Positions 17,152 through 25,424 of a DNA stretch of 64,000 nucleotides are shown here, piece by piece (position 1 is the stretch's first letter; each line of letters begins with the position of its first letter). The notes beneath the pieces are model-generated. The model did not search any database. It was not told where the DNA came from and was given only the letters and a program-made list of their open reading frames with translations. The stretch is from Actinorhabdospora filicis (GTDB lineage: Bacteria > Actinomycetota > Actinomycetes > Mycobacteriales > Micromonosporaceae), in contig NZ_BSTX01000004.1 of assembly GCF_030269765.1 (NCBI RefSeq), forward strand, positions 1 through 64,000, in the 5' to 3' direction. The translations under genes and the position numbers were made by a program.

Positions 17152-17484
17152 ATGATGCCCGATATGCAGGGCCTGCTCCAGCAGGCGCAGCAGATGCAGC
17201 AGCAGTACGCGGAGGTCCAGGCCGAGCTCGCCGCGGCCCAGGTCGAGGGCACCGCCGGGGGCGGCGTCGTCACGGCGGTCGTGACCGGTGACGGGAACCT
17301 CGTGTCGATCAAGATCGACCCGTCCGTCGTCGACGCCGATGACATCGAGACGCTCGAAGACCTCGTCGTCGCCGCCGTGCACGCCGCCAGTGAGCAGGCG
17401 CGCAAGGTGGCCGAGGAGAAGATGGGCGCGCTCACCGCCGGGCTCGGTGGCCTGGGCGGCGGCCTCGGTCTTCCCGGCTTCTAG
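17152..17484 (+). CDS. ybaB: YbaB/EbfC family nucleoid-associated protein
   Basis: 110 residues. A Gln-rich N-terminal helix (MQGLLQQAQQMQQQYAEVQAELAAA-like, about 4-30) leads to the conserved core TAGGGVVTAVVTGDGNLVSIKIDP and the helix ETLEDLVVAAVHAASEQARKVAEEKM, which form the YbaB dimer that binds DNA. A Gly/Leu-rich tail follows. GGAGGG precedes the ATG. The position between dnaX and recR is conserved across bacteria. Confidence 0.95.
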   Translation: MMPDMQGLLQQAQQMQQQYAEVQAELAAAQVEGTAGGGVVTAVVTGDGNLVSIKIDPSVVDADDIETLEDLVVAAVHAASEQARKVAEEKMGALTAGLGGLGGGLGLPGF

Positions 17485-17496
17485 GCGGCGAGGAAC

Positions 17497-18093
17497 GTGT
17501 ACGAAGGCGCACTCGCCGACCTGATCGAGGAACTCGGCCGTCTCCCCGGCGTCGGCCCGAAGAGCGCGCAGCGCATCGCGTTCCACATTCTGTCCGCCGA
17601 CGCCCACGACGTCGACCGGCTGTCGGACGCGCTCAAGCGCGTCAAGCAGCTCGTGCGCGTCTGCGAGATCTGCTACAACGTCTCCGAAGAGGAGCGTTGC
17701 CGCATCTGCCGCGACGGCCGCCGCACCGACGAGAACATCTGCGTCGTCGAGGAGTCGAAGGACGTCATCGCCGTCGAGCGCACCGGCGAGTTCCGCGGCC
17801 GGTACCACGTCCTCGGTGGCGCGATCAATCCGCTGGAGGGCATCGGCCCCGACAACCTGCGGATCCGCGAGCTCATGACGCGCCTGCAGGCCGGTGAGAC
17901 CAAGGAGCTCATCCTCGCCACCGACCCCAACACCGAGGGCGAGGCCACCGCGACCTACCTCGCGCTGCTGGTGAAGCCGATGGGCATCACCGTCTCCCGC
18001 CTCGCCAGCGGCCTCCCGGTCGGCGGCGACCTGGAGTACGCCGACGAGGTCACGCTGGGCCGCGCGTTCGAGGGACGCCGGGTCCTGGACTGA
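17497..18093 (+). CDS. recR: recombination protein RecR
   Basis: 198 residues, normal length for RecR, which works with RecF and RecO to load RecA at gaps. It has an N-terminal helix-hairpin-helix (LGRLPGVGPKSAQRIAFHIL), a four-Cys zinc finger (CEICYNVSEEERCRICRD, about 56-73) and a Toprim domain (CVVEESKDVIAVERTG to LATDPNTEGEATATYL). It starts with GTG 12 bases after ybaB, with which it is probably co-transcribed. Confidence 0.97.
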   Translation: MYEGALADLIEELGRLPGVGPKSAQRIAFHILSADAHDVDRLSDALKRVKQLVRVCEICYNVSEEERCRICRDGRRTDENICVVEESKDVIAVERTGEFRGRYHVLGGAINPLEGIGPDNLRIRELMTRLQAGETKELILATDPNTEGEATATYLALLVKPMGITVSRLASGLPVGGDLEYADEVTLGRAFEGRRVLD

Positions 18094-18124
18094 GGCGACG
18101 CGGCCGCGACCCGGCCGCGATGCC

Positions 18125-18889
18125 TCACCCCAGGCGCCACTTCCCGTCCGCGTTCACCGTCACCACCGACGGCCCGGACTTCACCACGACCGTGCCCTCG
18201 TACTTCCCGATCTCGTTGACCGCGAGGTTCGGGAAGCCCGACTCCGGGTACTGGACCACCGTGAAGTTCCCGGCGCCGGAGTACGTCGCCTTCCACGTGG
18301 TCGCCCCGCCCTCGTACAGGTACACCGCGTCGGAGTCGCCGCCGGTGGACCCGTCCAGCTTCGGCGCCGAGCCGATCGGCGCGATCTTCACCGTCCAGGC
18401 GCCGTCGGCCTTGATCTCCAGGAACTTCGGCTCGTTGCCCAGGCCGCGCAGGCCGTAGGCGGTGACACCGGTGTAGCCGCCGATCGTGTTGGCCAGCAGG
18501 TCACCGGTCGGCTCGTTCTCGGCGTCGAGGACCGACAGGGAGAAGTTCGCCGAGCCCTTGTGCGTGGCGGTCACGACGGCGGCCTTCCCCGGCAGGGTGA
18601 GGACACTGTCGCCGCGGCCCTTCTCGTCCATCGCGTCGAACGTGCCGTACTCGCCATAGGACGAGGAGTCCTCCGGCGGCTCGGCGGCGTCGGCGGGACG
18701 CGCCGAACTCGGGCTGTCACCGGCCTGCCCGTTACCGGAGTCGTCGCCGAGGATGCTCTTGGCGAGCGCCCCGCACAGGCACACGACGATCACGACGACA
18801 CCGCCGAGGATGATCCACTGCTTCGCGCCGGGCTTCTTCTTCACCGGCGGCACCGGAGTGGGGAACGGGGGCGGCACGGGAACTGTCAT
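18125..18889 (-). CDS. membrane-anchored protein of unknown function
   Basis: 254 residues: a short Pro-rich cytoplasmic N-terminus with KKK, one membrane helix (about 25-44, QWIILGGVVVIVVCLCGALA), an acidic Ser/Pro linker, then about 170 residues of beta-rich outer domain made of two similar halves, each with a G-x-x-x-F-x-V/L-x-V-type strand (GSANFSLSVLDAEN and GAGNFTVVQYPESG). The ATG at 18889 was chosen for its membrane-protein start and upstream GTGGAG; an open frame upstream looks non-coding. It converges with recR. No known domain recognised. Confidence 0.65.
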   Translation of the reverse strand: MTVPVPPPFPTPVPPVKKKPGAKQWIILGGVVVIVVCLCGALAKSILGDDSGNGQAGDSPSSARPADAAEPPEDSSSYGEYGTFDAMDEKGRGDSVLTLPGKAAVVTATHKGSANFSLSVLDAENEPTGDLLANTIGGYTGVTAYGLRGLGNEPKFLEIKADGAWTVKIAPIGSAPKLDGSTGGDSDAVYLYEGGATTWKATYSGAGNFTVVQYPESGFPNLAVNEIGKYEGTVVVKSGPSVVTVNADGKWRLG

Positions 18890-19560
18890 GGCGACTCCAC
18901 GGGCTGGGCGGGCGCCGAGGGGCGGATGACGGCGCCGGGTGTCACACGCTATGTCGCGTTCGGACGCCGCGACAGCCGTCATTGCCGCTAACGGGTGACG
19001 GACCATCGGCCGGAATCGCGCGCCCGTGGAACCGGTGGCGGCCGGGGGACGGGCAGGGGTTTACGGCACGATCGGCCCGCCGGGCGAGCGGATCGCGAGA
19101 CCGCACGGTGCGGGCCGTGACCGGGAGCAGGACATGGTGATGCGGACGCGGACGCGGACGCGGACGGCTGCGGCTACGGCTACGGCTACGGCACGAGCGT
19201 TCTCAACGGACCCCTCACCGAGAACGGCACCGCGCGAGCCCGGCGTGGCCGACGGCGGTGTTCGGCGAGGTTCTCCCGGCGCCGGACGACGCATACGCGA
19301 TCACGTACCGCACCCACGTACGCGCCGGCCGTGCCGCCGCCGAGGTCGGGGACCCGCGCGTGAGCCGGTGCCGCTGATCGGGATGGGCCGACGGGATGAC
19401 TCCGAGGTCGCCGGGGGTGCGGCGAACTTGGCCGGGAGTCCGTCGAGGTGGACGCGATCGCCGCCACGCGAGTCTTCCCGTTCGGAGGAGGCCGTGATCG
19501 GCCGGGCGGCGGGGTTCGCCGCGGCCGTCGTGCCTGCGGAGGAGTCCCTCGGCACGAGGC
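18890..19560. other. intergenic region with microsatellite and a possible decayed gene
   Basis: Between 19142 and 19192 lie four GCGGAC units followed by GGCTGC and three GGCTAC units. Protein-like stretches appear in different frames: ADADADAD-GCGYGYGYG-TSVLNGPLTENG from 19142, then FGEVLPAPDDAYAITYRTHV in another frame from 19261. This may be a gene broken by frameshifts, but no family is recognisable and it may be chance. Confidence 0.3.
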
Positions 19561-19579
19561 CCGGCCGCCCGGTGAACCA

Positions 19580-19844
19580 GGCCATGACTGGTGACGGGTC
19601 CCGCGCCCGGGTGCACGGGACGGCCGTCGGCCGGACCAGGGCACGGCCGGTGACGAGCACCGCGACCACGTGTGCGCGGCCCGGCCGCCGACCGGACTAG
19701 TCCATGGCCGACGACGAGCACCGTGCCCGGGTGTGCGTGGGACGGCCGACGAATACCGCGCCCGGGTGCGCGGCCCGGCGGCCGCCCGGACTAGGCCATG
19801 ACCGGTGACGAGCACCGCGACCACGTGTGCGCGGCCCGGCCGCC
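19580..19844. repeat. degenerate ~50-60 bp direct repeats
   Basis: A 43-base sequence beginning CCGGTGACGAGCACCGCG occurs perfectly at 19647-19689 and 19802-19844. Between and before them lie diverged copies with the same order of words (GACGAGCACCG, CCCGGGTG, CGGCCGNC, CCGGACTAG, CCATG). At least four copies in all, in non-coding DNA before the acetyltransferase stop. Confidence 0.75.
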
Positions 19845-19870
19845 AGCCATGCCCTGAGAGGTGTGAGCCC

Positions 19871-20695
19871 CTACGCCCCCCACACGTACGGCGTCGTCGA
19901 AGCCACCGCCAGCAGGCCCAGTCTGCGCAGGATCGGCTTCGAGTCGTCCGAGGCGTCGACCTGCACGTACTTGTACCCGCGGGCCACGGCCAGGTTCGCG
20001 CGGTAGGCGACGAGGGCCTTGTAGATGCCCTTGCCGCGCCACTCCGACAGGGTCGAGCCGCCCCAGAAGGAGGCGAATTCGGTGCCCTCGTGGAAGCGGA
20101 GCCAGGACGCGCACACGACGGTGCCGTCCTCGGCTTCGGCGACGACCACGACGGCGGGGTCGCCGGCGTCGGAGACTTCGTGGGCCATGGCGTCGGGGAC
20201 CCAGGAGAAGTCGCCGCCCCAGACGGCTTCCTGGAGGCGCTGGATCTTCAGGAAGTCGGCGTGTTCGCGGACCTCGCGGATGCGGACGCCGTCGGGCGGG
20301 ACGGGCGTGCGGGCGAGCCCGGCGATCTCGCCGATGATGACCGTCTCGGGGTCCTCGGGGACGAACCCGGCGGCGGCGAGGCGGTCGGTGAGGTCGGCGG
20401 GCTCGTCGTGGCCGTGGGTCTTCCACTCCACCGACAGGCCGCGCCCGCCGAAGTGGGCGACCTGGCGGGCGATGAGGGCGTCGAGGTCATCGCCGGTGAG
20501 GCCGTCGAGGTCGCGGTAGGTGAGGAACCCGCGGCCGGTGAGGGGCGTGCGGCGGACGAGGGGACCGTCCTGGTCGAGCGTGGACGCGTTGTCGCTCAGG
20601 ACGCGGGCCCGGATCTGCTCCTGGTAGGCGTCCAGGAACGCCGCGGCGGCGGGGGTGTCGTCAAGATCTTCAGGGGTGCGGTCCATGGGGGTCAT
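19871..20695 (-). CDS. GNAT family N-acetyltransferase, paralogue of 8782-9591
   Basis: 274 residues, matching the protein at 8782-9591 over essentially its whole length, including the GRGFLTYRDL, GHDEPADL and VDASDDSKPILRRLG segments. The acetyl-CoA loop is SEWRGKGIYKALVAYRANL (about 219-237). Its ATG overlaps the stop of the preceding peptidase gene by ATGA, so it is the last gene of an MFS-peptidase-acetyltransferase operon on the minus strand. That places it under the divergent TetR regulator, unlike its paralogue. Substrate unknown. Confidence 0.85.
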   Translation of the reverse strand: MTPMDRTPEDLDDTPAAAAFLDAYQEQIRARVLSDNASTLDQDGPLVRRTPLTGRGFLTYRDLDGLTGDDLDALIARQVAHFGGRGLSVEWKTHGHDEPADLTDRLAAAGFVPEDPETVIIGEIAGLARTPVPPDGVRIREVREHADFLKIQRLQEAVWGGDFSWVPDAMAHEVSDAGDPAVVVVAEAEDGTVVCASWLRFHEGTEFASFWGGSTLSEWRGKGIYKALVAYRANLAVARGYKYVQVDASDDSKPILRRLGLLAVASTTPYVWGA

Positions 20696-21657
20696 TGGAC
20701 CACCGTCGCACGAAGCCGATCAACCGGTATACCGGGCACCACGCGGCCGTGGACGCCGACGGTCGTGCGGGCCGCGACCAGCGAGTTGAGCACCGCCTCC
20801 TCGACGGCGTCGAGCGCGGCCTCGAACAGCGGGGACAGCGCCGGGTCCGCGACCGCGCGGGGCGCGACGGTGCCGATGGCGAGCCCGTAGTCGCCGCTGC
20901 CGTGCGAGTAGGACGCCCCGACGCGCCCGAGCGCGAACACGAGGCGGCGGGACAGGCGGGTGAGCTGGCGGGCGTCGAGACCGGCGTCGGTGGCGGCCAG
21001 GATCATGCACGAGCCGTCCTCGGGCGGCTCGGTGACCTCGGCGGGCGGGAGGAACTCGGCGCCGCCCACGCGGAGGGTGCCGCCGAAGTTCGCCTGCACG
21101 AGGACGCCGAGGGTGGCGCCGTCCACGACGCGGGAGGCGGTGCCGATCCCGGCCTTGAAACCCAGCGCGGACGTGCCGGTGCCCGCACCCACCGAGCCCT
21201 CGGCGACCGGCCCGCCGGAGGCCGACTCGATCGCCGACAGGACGTCCTCGCCGGTCACCGCGCGGGCGCGGATGTCGGAGAGGAACCCGTCGTTGCACTC
21301 GCCGACCACGGGGTTGAAGGTGGTGGCGTCGTGGCGGGCGAGCATCCACGTCACCAGCGCGTCGGCGACGCGGAAGGCCGACAGGGTCGAGGTCAGCAGC
21401 ACCGGCGACTCCACGACGCCGAGTTCGGCGACCTGGGTGTAGCCGACGAGCTTGCCGAAGCCGTTGCCGGCGAACACGCCGGCGGGCCGGGGACGGTCGG
21501 GGGTCGCTCCGGTGACCAGGGCGGTCACGCCGGTGTGGACGTGCGCGCCCCGCCGGACGGTGGTGTGGCCGACGGTGACGCCGGGCACGTCGGTGATCGC
21601 GTTGTGCGGTCCGGGGACGCCCGCGAAGCGCAGGCCGAGGTCTCGCGCTCTGCTCAT
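20692..21657 (-). CDS. P1/S58 family peptidase (DmpA/BapA-like aminopeptidase)
   Basis: 321-residue N-terminal-nucleophile peptidase of family S58, related to L-aminopeptidase/D-esterase DmpA. The N-terminal ITDVPGVTVGHTTV (21-34), EGSVGAGTGTSALGFKAGIG (153-172) and VQANFGG (188-194) are family signatures. The autoproteolytic site and new N-terminal Ser are expected at G215-S216 in PPEDGSCMIL, so the chain should split into alpha and beta subunits. Start ATG 21657, 5 bases after the MFS stop; the longer open frame upstream is out of phase with the MFS gene. Natural substrates probably include beta- or D-peptides; unproven here. Confidence 0.88.
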   Translation of the reverse strand: MSRARDLGLRFAGVPGPHNAITDVPGVTVGHTTVRRGAHVHTGVTALVTGATPDRPRPAGVFAGNGFGKLVGYTQVAELGVVESPVLLTSTLSAFRVADALVTWMLARHDATTFNPVVGECNDGFLSDIRARAVTGEDVLSAIESASGGPVAEGSVGAGTGTSALGFKAGIGTASRVVDGATLGVLVQANFGGTLRVGGAEFLPPAEVTEPPEDGSCMILAATDAGLDARQLTRLSRRLVFALGRVGASYSHGSGDYGLAIGTVAPRAVADPALSPLFEAALDAVEEAVLNSLVAARTTVGVHGRVVPGIPVDRLRATVVQ

Positions 21658-21662
21658 TGCGA

Positions 21663-22817
21663 TCACCGTACGCTGCCGCGCGCCAGGACCGCCGTCGCCG
21701 CCGCGCCCGCGGCCGTGACGCCCGCGGCGATCGCGAACGCCACCGGCAGGCCGGGGCCGGGCACGATCAGCCCGTACAGGCCGATGCCGAGGGCGCCGCC
21801 GAGCTGCTGGACGGTGTTGTACACGCCCGCCGCCGCGCCCAGGCTCTCCGGCGGGGCCTTGGTCCCGAGCGCGGCCAGCGCGGGCAGTGCCGCCCCGGCC
21901 CCGAGACCGGCCACGATCAGCCCGCACGCCAGCACCGAGTACGCCGGGCGCGGCCCGGCGCCCCAGGACAGCACGAGCCCGGCCGCGATCACCAGCAGGC
22001 CGGTGGGCACGAACAGCCGCACCGGCGCGCGGTCCATGAGGCTCCCGGCGACCGGCCCGGCGAGCATGATCGGGACGACGGCGGGCAGGAACGCCAGGCC
22101 CGCCTTCAGCGGCGACCAGCCCAGGTCGTCCTGGAAGTACACCGACACGTACGCGAACAGCGCGAACGCCCCGGCCTGCACGGTGAACGCGCCGATCAGC
22201 CCGGTGCTCAGCCGCAGCGTGAGCGGGACGCGCCCGCCGCGCGATGGGGGGACGTCCGGGATGCGCGTGGCGAGGACCGCGCACACCACCGCCACCGGCA
22301 GGTTCAGCCAGAACGCCCACCGCCACGACAGTCCCGCCACCAGGACGCCGCCCAGCACCGGCCCGGCGACCACGGCCAGCCCCGACACCGCGCCCCGGAT
22401 CCCGAAGGCCGTGCCGCGCGCGCGTCCCCGGTAGCAGGCGGCGACCAGCGCCAGGGTCGTGGCGAACAGGACGGCCCCGGCGAAGCCCTGGACGGCCCGC
22501 GCGGCGATCAGGAACGCCGCCGACCGCGCCAGCCCGCAGGCCAGGGACGCCGCGGCGAACAGCGCGATGCCGCCCAGGAACGCCCGGCGGTGCCCGAGCC
22601 GGTCGGCGAGCCGCCCGGCGGGTATCTGCAGCAGCGCCATGGTCAGCACGTACGAGGTGACGACCCACTGGAGGACGCCCAGGTCGGCCCCCAGGTCGTC
22701 GCCGATCGGCGGCAGCGCGACCGTCGTGACGGTCGCGTCCAGCATGAGCATGAAGACGGCGAGGCAGATGGCGGTGAGCGGCCACCAGTCCGTGCGCGTG
22801 CGGGTCTCGGTCAGCAT
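21663..22817 (-). CDS. MFS drug-type efflux transporter
   Basis: 384 residues, about twelve hydrophobic segments. The N-terminal LDATVTTVALPPIGDDLG and WVVTSYVLTMALLQIPAGRLADRLGHRRAF (motif D1/A region, about 27-80) belong to the DHA-type multidrug branch; the central RAVQGFAGAVLFATTLALV and GPVLGGVLV carry the antiporter motif C pattern. It is shorter than 14-helix DHA2 members. First gene of the operon with the S58 peptidase and an acetyltransferase, and divergent from a TetR gene with a perfect operator between them, so probably induced by its exported compound. Confidence 0.88.
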   Translation of the reverse strand: MLTETRTRTDWWPLTAICLAVFMLMLDATVTTVALPPIGDDLGADLGVLQWVVTSYVLTMALLQIPAGRLADRLGHRRAFLGGIALFAAASLACGLARSAAFLIAARAVQGFAGAVLFATTLALVAACYRGRARGTAFGIRGAVSGLAVVAGPVLGGVLVAGLSWRWAFWLNLPVAVVCAVLATRIPDVPPSRGGRVPLTLRLSTGLIGAFTVQAGAFALFAYVSVYFQDDLGWSPLKAGLAFLPAVVPIMLAGPVAGSLMDRAPVRLFVPTGLLVIAAGLVLSWGAGPRPAYSVLACGLIVAGLGAGAALPALAALGTKAPPESLGAAAGVYNTVQQLGGALGIGLYGLIVPGPGLPVAFAIAAGVTAAGAAATAVLARGSVR

Positions 22818-22822
22818 GACGA

Positions 22823-22863
22823 CTCCCTAGCAGTGTTAGAGGCAAGCTAACACTGCTAGGGAG
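22823..22863. promoter_or_regulatory. perfect TetR-type operator
   Basis: Perfect 17-base inverted repeat CTCCCTAGCAGTGTTAG (22823-22839) with its complement at 22847-22863, around a 7-base spacer. It sits between the MFS and tetR-type genes and reaches within 6 bases of the MFS start. Confidence 0.88.
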
Positions 22864-22876
22864 ATCGGCGCAATGG

Positions 22877-22882
22877 TAGGTT
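22877..22882 (+). promoter_or_regulatory. -10 box TAGGTT of the tetR-type gene
   Basis: TAGGTT just downstream of the operator, 19 bases before the ATG at 22902, which has a full AGGAGGTG ribosome site. Confidence 0.45.
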
Positions 22883-22901
22883 CCGCGTCAGGAGGTGGGT
22901 C

Positions 22902-23582
22902 ATGTCGGGCAAGTTCGGTGCGGCCTGGGAGAGCGGACGTGAGGCCGCCCCCCGCCTCGGCCGCGACGAGATCGTGCGCGCCGCCCTCGAACTCCTGGAG
23001 TCCGGCGGGCTCGACGGGTTCTCCATGCGCAAGCTCGCCGTGGCGCTCGACATCAAGTCGCCCTCGCTCTACTGGCACGTCAAGAACAAGGACGAGCTCT
23101 TCGACCTCGTCATCGACACCGTTTTCGGGCGCTGCCCGCTGCCCGGCGACGAGGACGTGCCCTGGCCCGAACGCGTCAAGGACGTCGGCATGACATGGCG
23201 GCGGGTCCTGCTGAACCACCCGGCCGCGGCGCGGCTGCTGCCCAGCCGCATCCCCAGCGGCCCGAACGCCATGCGGCTGGCCGACCACGTCGTCGGCATC
23301 CTGCTGCGCGCCGGGTTCGACGCGAAGACCGCCTCCTACGGCTACCTGACGCTGCACTTCTACGTCACCGGTTTCGCCTGCCTGGAGGTCGCCTACGTCG
23401 GGGGCGCCGCGCCGGGCACGATCAGCCTGGACGACTACGCGGGCATCCTGGCCGGCCTGCCGAGCGAGGACTTCCCCAACCTGGCGGCGGTCTCCGGCGA
23501 CCTGCTCGCCGGGCACCTCACCGCCCGTTTCGAGTACGGGCTCGGCGGCATCGTCGACAAGCTCGCCAAGGAGCTCGGCTAG
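22902..23582 (+). CDS. TetR family transcriptional regulator
   Basis: 226 residues. The helix-turn-helix domain (about 22-68) reads DEIVRAALELLESGGLDGFSMRKLAVALDIKSPSLYWHVKNKDELFDLV, with the TetR-class C-terminal domain. A strong AGGAGGTGG precedes the ATG. Divergent from the MFS-peptidase-acetyltransferase operon, with a perfect palindrome between, so it very likely represses that operon and itself. Its stop overlaps the opposing gene's stop in the shared CTAG. Confidence 0.88.
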   Translation: MSGKFGAAWESGREAAPRLGRDEIVRAALELLESGGLDGFSMRKLAVALDIKSPSLYWHVKNKDELFDLVIDTVFGRCPLPGDEDVPWPERVKDVGMTWRRVLLNHPAAARLLPSRIPSGPNAMRLADHVVGILLRAGFDAKTASYGYLTLHFYVTGFACLEVAYVGGAAPGTISLDDYAGILAGLPSEDFPNLAAVSGDLLAGHLTARFEYGLGGIVDKLAKELG

Positions 23583-23959
23583 AGCCCGGCGGCGTCCAGG
23601 AACCCGTCCAGGCCGCCCATCACCTCGGGGTCGTTCAGCGCGATCATGCCCAGCACGGCCAGCTGCGGAGCCAGCGTCCACGGGCCGCCGTCGCCGTAGT
23701 AGGCGACGACGAACTCCATGACGATCTCGGTGTCCACGCCCGCGTCGACGTGCCGGTAGTAGGCGTTGGTCTCGACGGCGAACCGCCGGCACTCCTCCAA
23801 CGTCGGGACCTCCGTGCCGAGCCTGCGCACCAGCATCAGCGCGCTGAACCCGGCGATCGAGCGGGCCAGGACGTCGTCGCCCAGCCGCGCCCGGATCGCC
23901 CCGGCGGCGGAGTGGTCGTGAGAGAGGTACGCCTTGAGGAACTCGCGCCCGTCCGACAT
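23579..23959 (-). CDS. small hypothetical protein
   Basis: 126 residues, mostly predicted helix, no membrane segment or signal peptide. Features include DVLARSIAGFSALMLVRRLG and EIVMEFVVAYYGDGG. I do not recognise the family. The start is supported by a leaderless TATGCT six bases upstream. It overlaps the tetR-type gene by 4 bases tail to tail. Confidence 0.6.
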   Translation of the reverse strand: MSDGREFLKAYLSHDHSAAGAIRARLGDDVLARSIAGFSALMLVRRLGTEVPTLEECRRFAVETNAYYRHVDAGVDTEIVMEFVVAYYGDGGPWTLAPQLAVLGMIALNDPEVMGGLDGFLDAAGL

Positions 23960-23965
23960 GCGCGA

Positions 23966-23971
23966 AGCATA
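23966..23971 (-). promoter_or_regulatory. leaderless -10 box TATGCT
   Basis: TATGCT, six bases, then the ATG at 23959. Confidence 0.5.
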
Positions 23972-23985
23972 GGGCGGGCGCGCCC

Positions 23986-24711
23986 TCAGACCGTCCGCCA
24001 GTGCGTCATCACCCGGCCGTCTTCCACGACGTGGTAGGCGATCCCGGGAGGCGCGTCCAGCGTCGTGATGCTCTCGCCGGGCTCCCAGTCCAGCCGCAGC
24101 GTCGAGACCACGCCCGGCGCGATCAGCAGCGGGCGACCGGCGAAGGTCGAGGCGGCGGCGGTGTGGGTGTGCCCGGTCAGCACCGCCAGCACCTGATCAT
24201 GTCCACTCAGGACGGCGGCCAGCTCCTCGCCGTTCTGGAGCATCCACTGGTCCACCCGGGTCTGGTGCATCCGCACCGGCGGGTGGTGGAACGCCACCAG
24301 CGTCGGGACCTCCGGCCGCTCGGCCAGCCGTGCGCCAAGCCACTCCAATGTGGACGCCGACAGCTCGCCCTCGTCGACGCCCTCGATCAGCGAGTCCAGC
24401 GCCAGGATCCGGTGCCCGGCCACCTCGTGGTCGGTGTTCAGGAAGCCCTCGGGCCCGCCCAGGACCTTGCGGTAGCCCTCGCGGCGGTCGTGGTTGCCCG
24501 GCAGGTGGATCACCGGGAACGGCGAGTTCCGCAGCAGGTCGGCGATGATCTCGTACTCGGCGGCCTCGCCGTGGTCGGCGATGTCGCCGGTCAGCAGGAT
24601 CGCGTCCAGCGGGCGCTTGAGCGTGTACAGGTGGCCCAGGACCGCACGGACGCGCTCGATCGAGCGGGGATCGCCGTCGACGTGGGTGTCGCTGATGTGG
24701 GCGAGCAGCAT
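23986..24711 (-). CDS. calcineurin-like metallophosphoesterase (CpdA-like)
   Basis: 241-residue binuclear metal phosphoesterase. All family motifs are present in order: ISDTHVDG (D8, H10), LLTGDIADHG, LPGNHDRREG, AFHHPPV and TGHTHTAAA. This is the pattern of class III cyclic nucleotide phosphodiesterases such as CpdA; the true substrate could be another phosphodiester. ATG 24711 was preferred over the adjacent GTG 24714 because AGGAGA is better spaced from it. Divergent from the CGNR gene, sharing an operator-rich gap. Confidence 0.88.
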   Translation of the reverse strand: MLLAHISDTHVDGDPRSIERVRAVLGHLYTLKRPLDAILLTGDIADHGEAAEYEIIADLLRNSPFPVIHLPGNHDRREGYRKVLGGPEGFLNTDHEVAGHRILALDSLIEGVDEGELSASTLEWLGARLAERPEVPTLVAFHHPPVRMHQTRVDQWMLQNGEELAAVLSGHDQVLAVLTGHTHTAAASTFAGRPLLIAPGVVSTLRLDWEPGESITTLDAPPGIAYHVVEDGRVMTHWRTV

Positions 24712-24720
24712 CACGTTCTC

Positions 24721-24750
24721 CTAATGCTTAGGTTTGCTCTAATCATTAGG
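24721..24750. promoter_or_regulatory. paired palindromic operator-like sites
   Basis: Two copies of CTAATNNTTAGG, at 24721-24732 and 24739-24750, 18 bases apart. The first holds the palindrome CTAA-TGC-TTAG and the second the perfect CTAAT-C-ATTAG. They lie between divergent genes, one of which encodes a putative regulator. Confidence 0.6.
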
Positions 24751-24769
24751 GACTGTAGGCTGCCGAACC

Positions 24770-25315
24770 ATGGACCGCAACCTCGCCCTCGAACTGGCCG
24801 ACACCCTCGTCCACGACGGGAACGGCGGTGTCGCCGACGAACTGGCCGATCCCGCCGCCCGGGACGCCTGGCTCGCCGCGCACCTGCCCGGCGCCCGCGT
24901 CGCCGTGGCGGACCTGCGCGCCCTGCGCGGGCCGGTGCGCGCGCTGCTGGCGCGGGCGGTGACCGGCCCGCCGTCCAGTGCCGACGCCGCCGGATCGCTG
25001 CCCACCGTGGACGCGGCCGTCGCGGCGGTCAACGCCGCCGCCGCGCGCGTCCCGGTCGTCCCCGTGCTCACCTGGGGCGAGGAGCCGGTCGTCGCACTGT
25101 CCACTCCGGACGGCGACGGGCTCGCGGCGGTCGCGCGCTCGCTGCTGGCCTTCCTGGCCGGACCCGACCGGGCGCGGCTGCGGGCCTGCCCGGCGCCGCG
25201 CTGCGTGCGCTACTTCCTCAAGGGCCACAACCGGCAGAACTTCTGCAAGGCCGCCTGCGGGAACCGGGCCCGGGTGGCCCGCCACTACGAGAAGCAGCGC
25301 GCCGCCACCGGGTGA
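24770..25315 (+). CDS. CGNR zinc-finger protein (ABATE-CGNR type, probable regulator)
   Basis: 181 residues. The N-terminal domain (about 1-130) resembles the ABATE (putative stress-induced) domain. The C-terminal CGNR zinc finger has C-PAPR-C (about 144 and 149), then F-C-K-A-A-C-G-N-R, ending RVARHYEKQR. CGNR proteins are taken to be DNA-binding regulators. TAGGCT lies 8 bases before the ATG, suggesting a leaderless start, and two palindromic sites precede it. Likely autoregulator or regulator of the divergent phosphodiesterase; inference. Confidence 0.82.
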   Translation: MDRNLALELADTLVHDGNGGVADELADPAARDAWLAAHLPGARVAVADLRALRGPVRALLARAVTGPPSSADAAGSLPTVDAAVAAVNAAAARVPVVPVLTWGEEPVVALSTPDGDGLAAVARSLLAFLAGPDRARLRACPAPRCVRYFLKGHNRQNFCKAACGNRARVARHYEKQRAATG

Positions 25316-25424
25316 GCACGCTCGCGAGCTGGCTGTCCACTGTGGGCGGCCGATTCCGGTTTCGGCGGCCGTGGCCAAGATCGACGTTACGCTCCGGGAT
25401 CATCGCCCACGGTGATCGTCACAA

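Noticed and set aside
19580..19844. possible CRISPR array
   Set aside because: Copies are diverged and contiguous, with no constant repeat and unique spacers, and no cas genes nearby.
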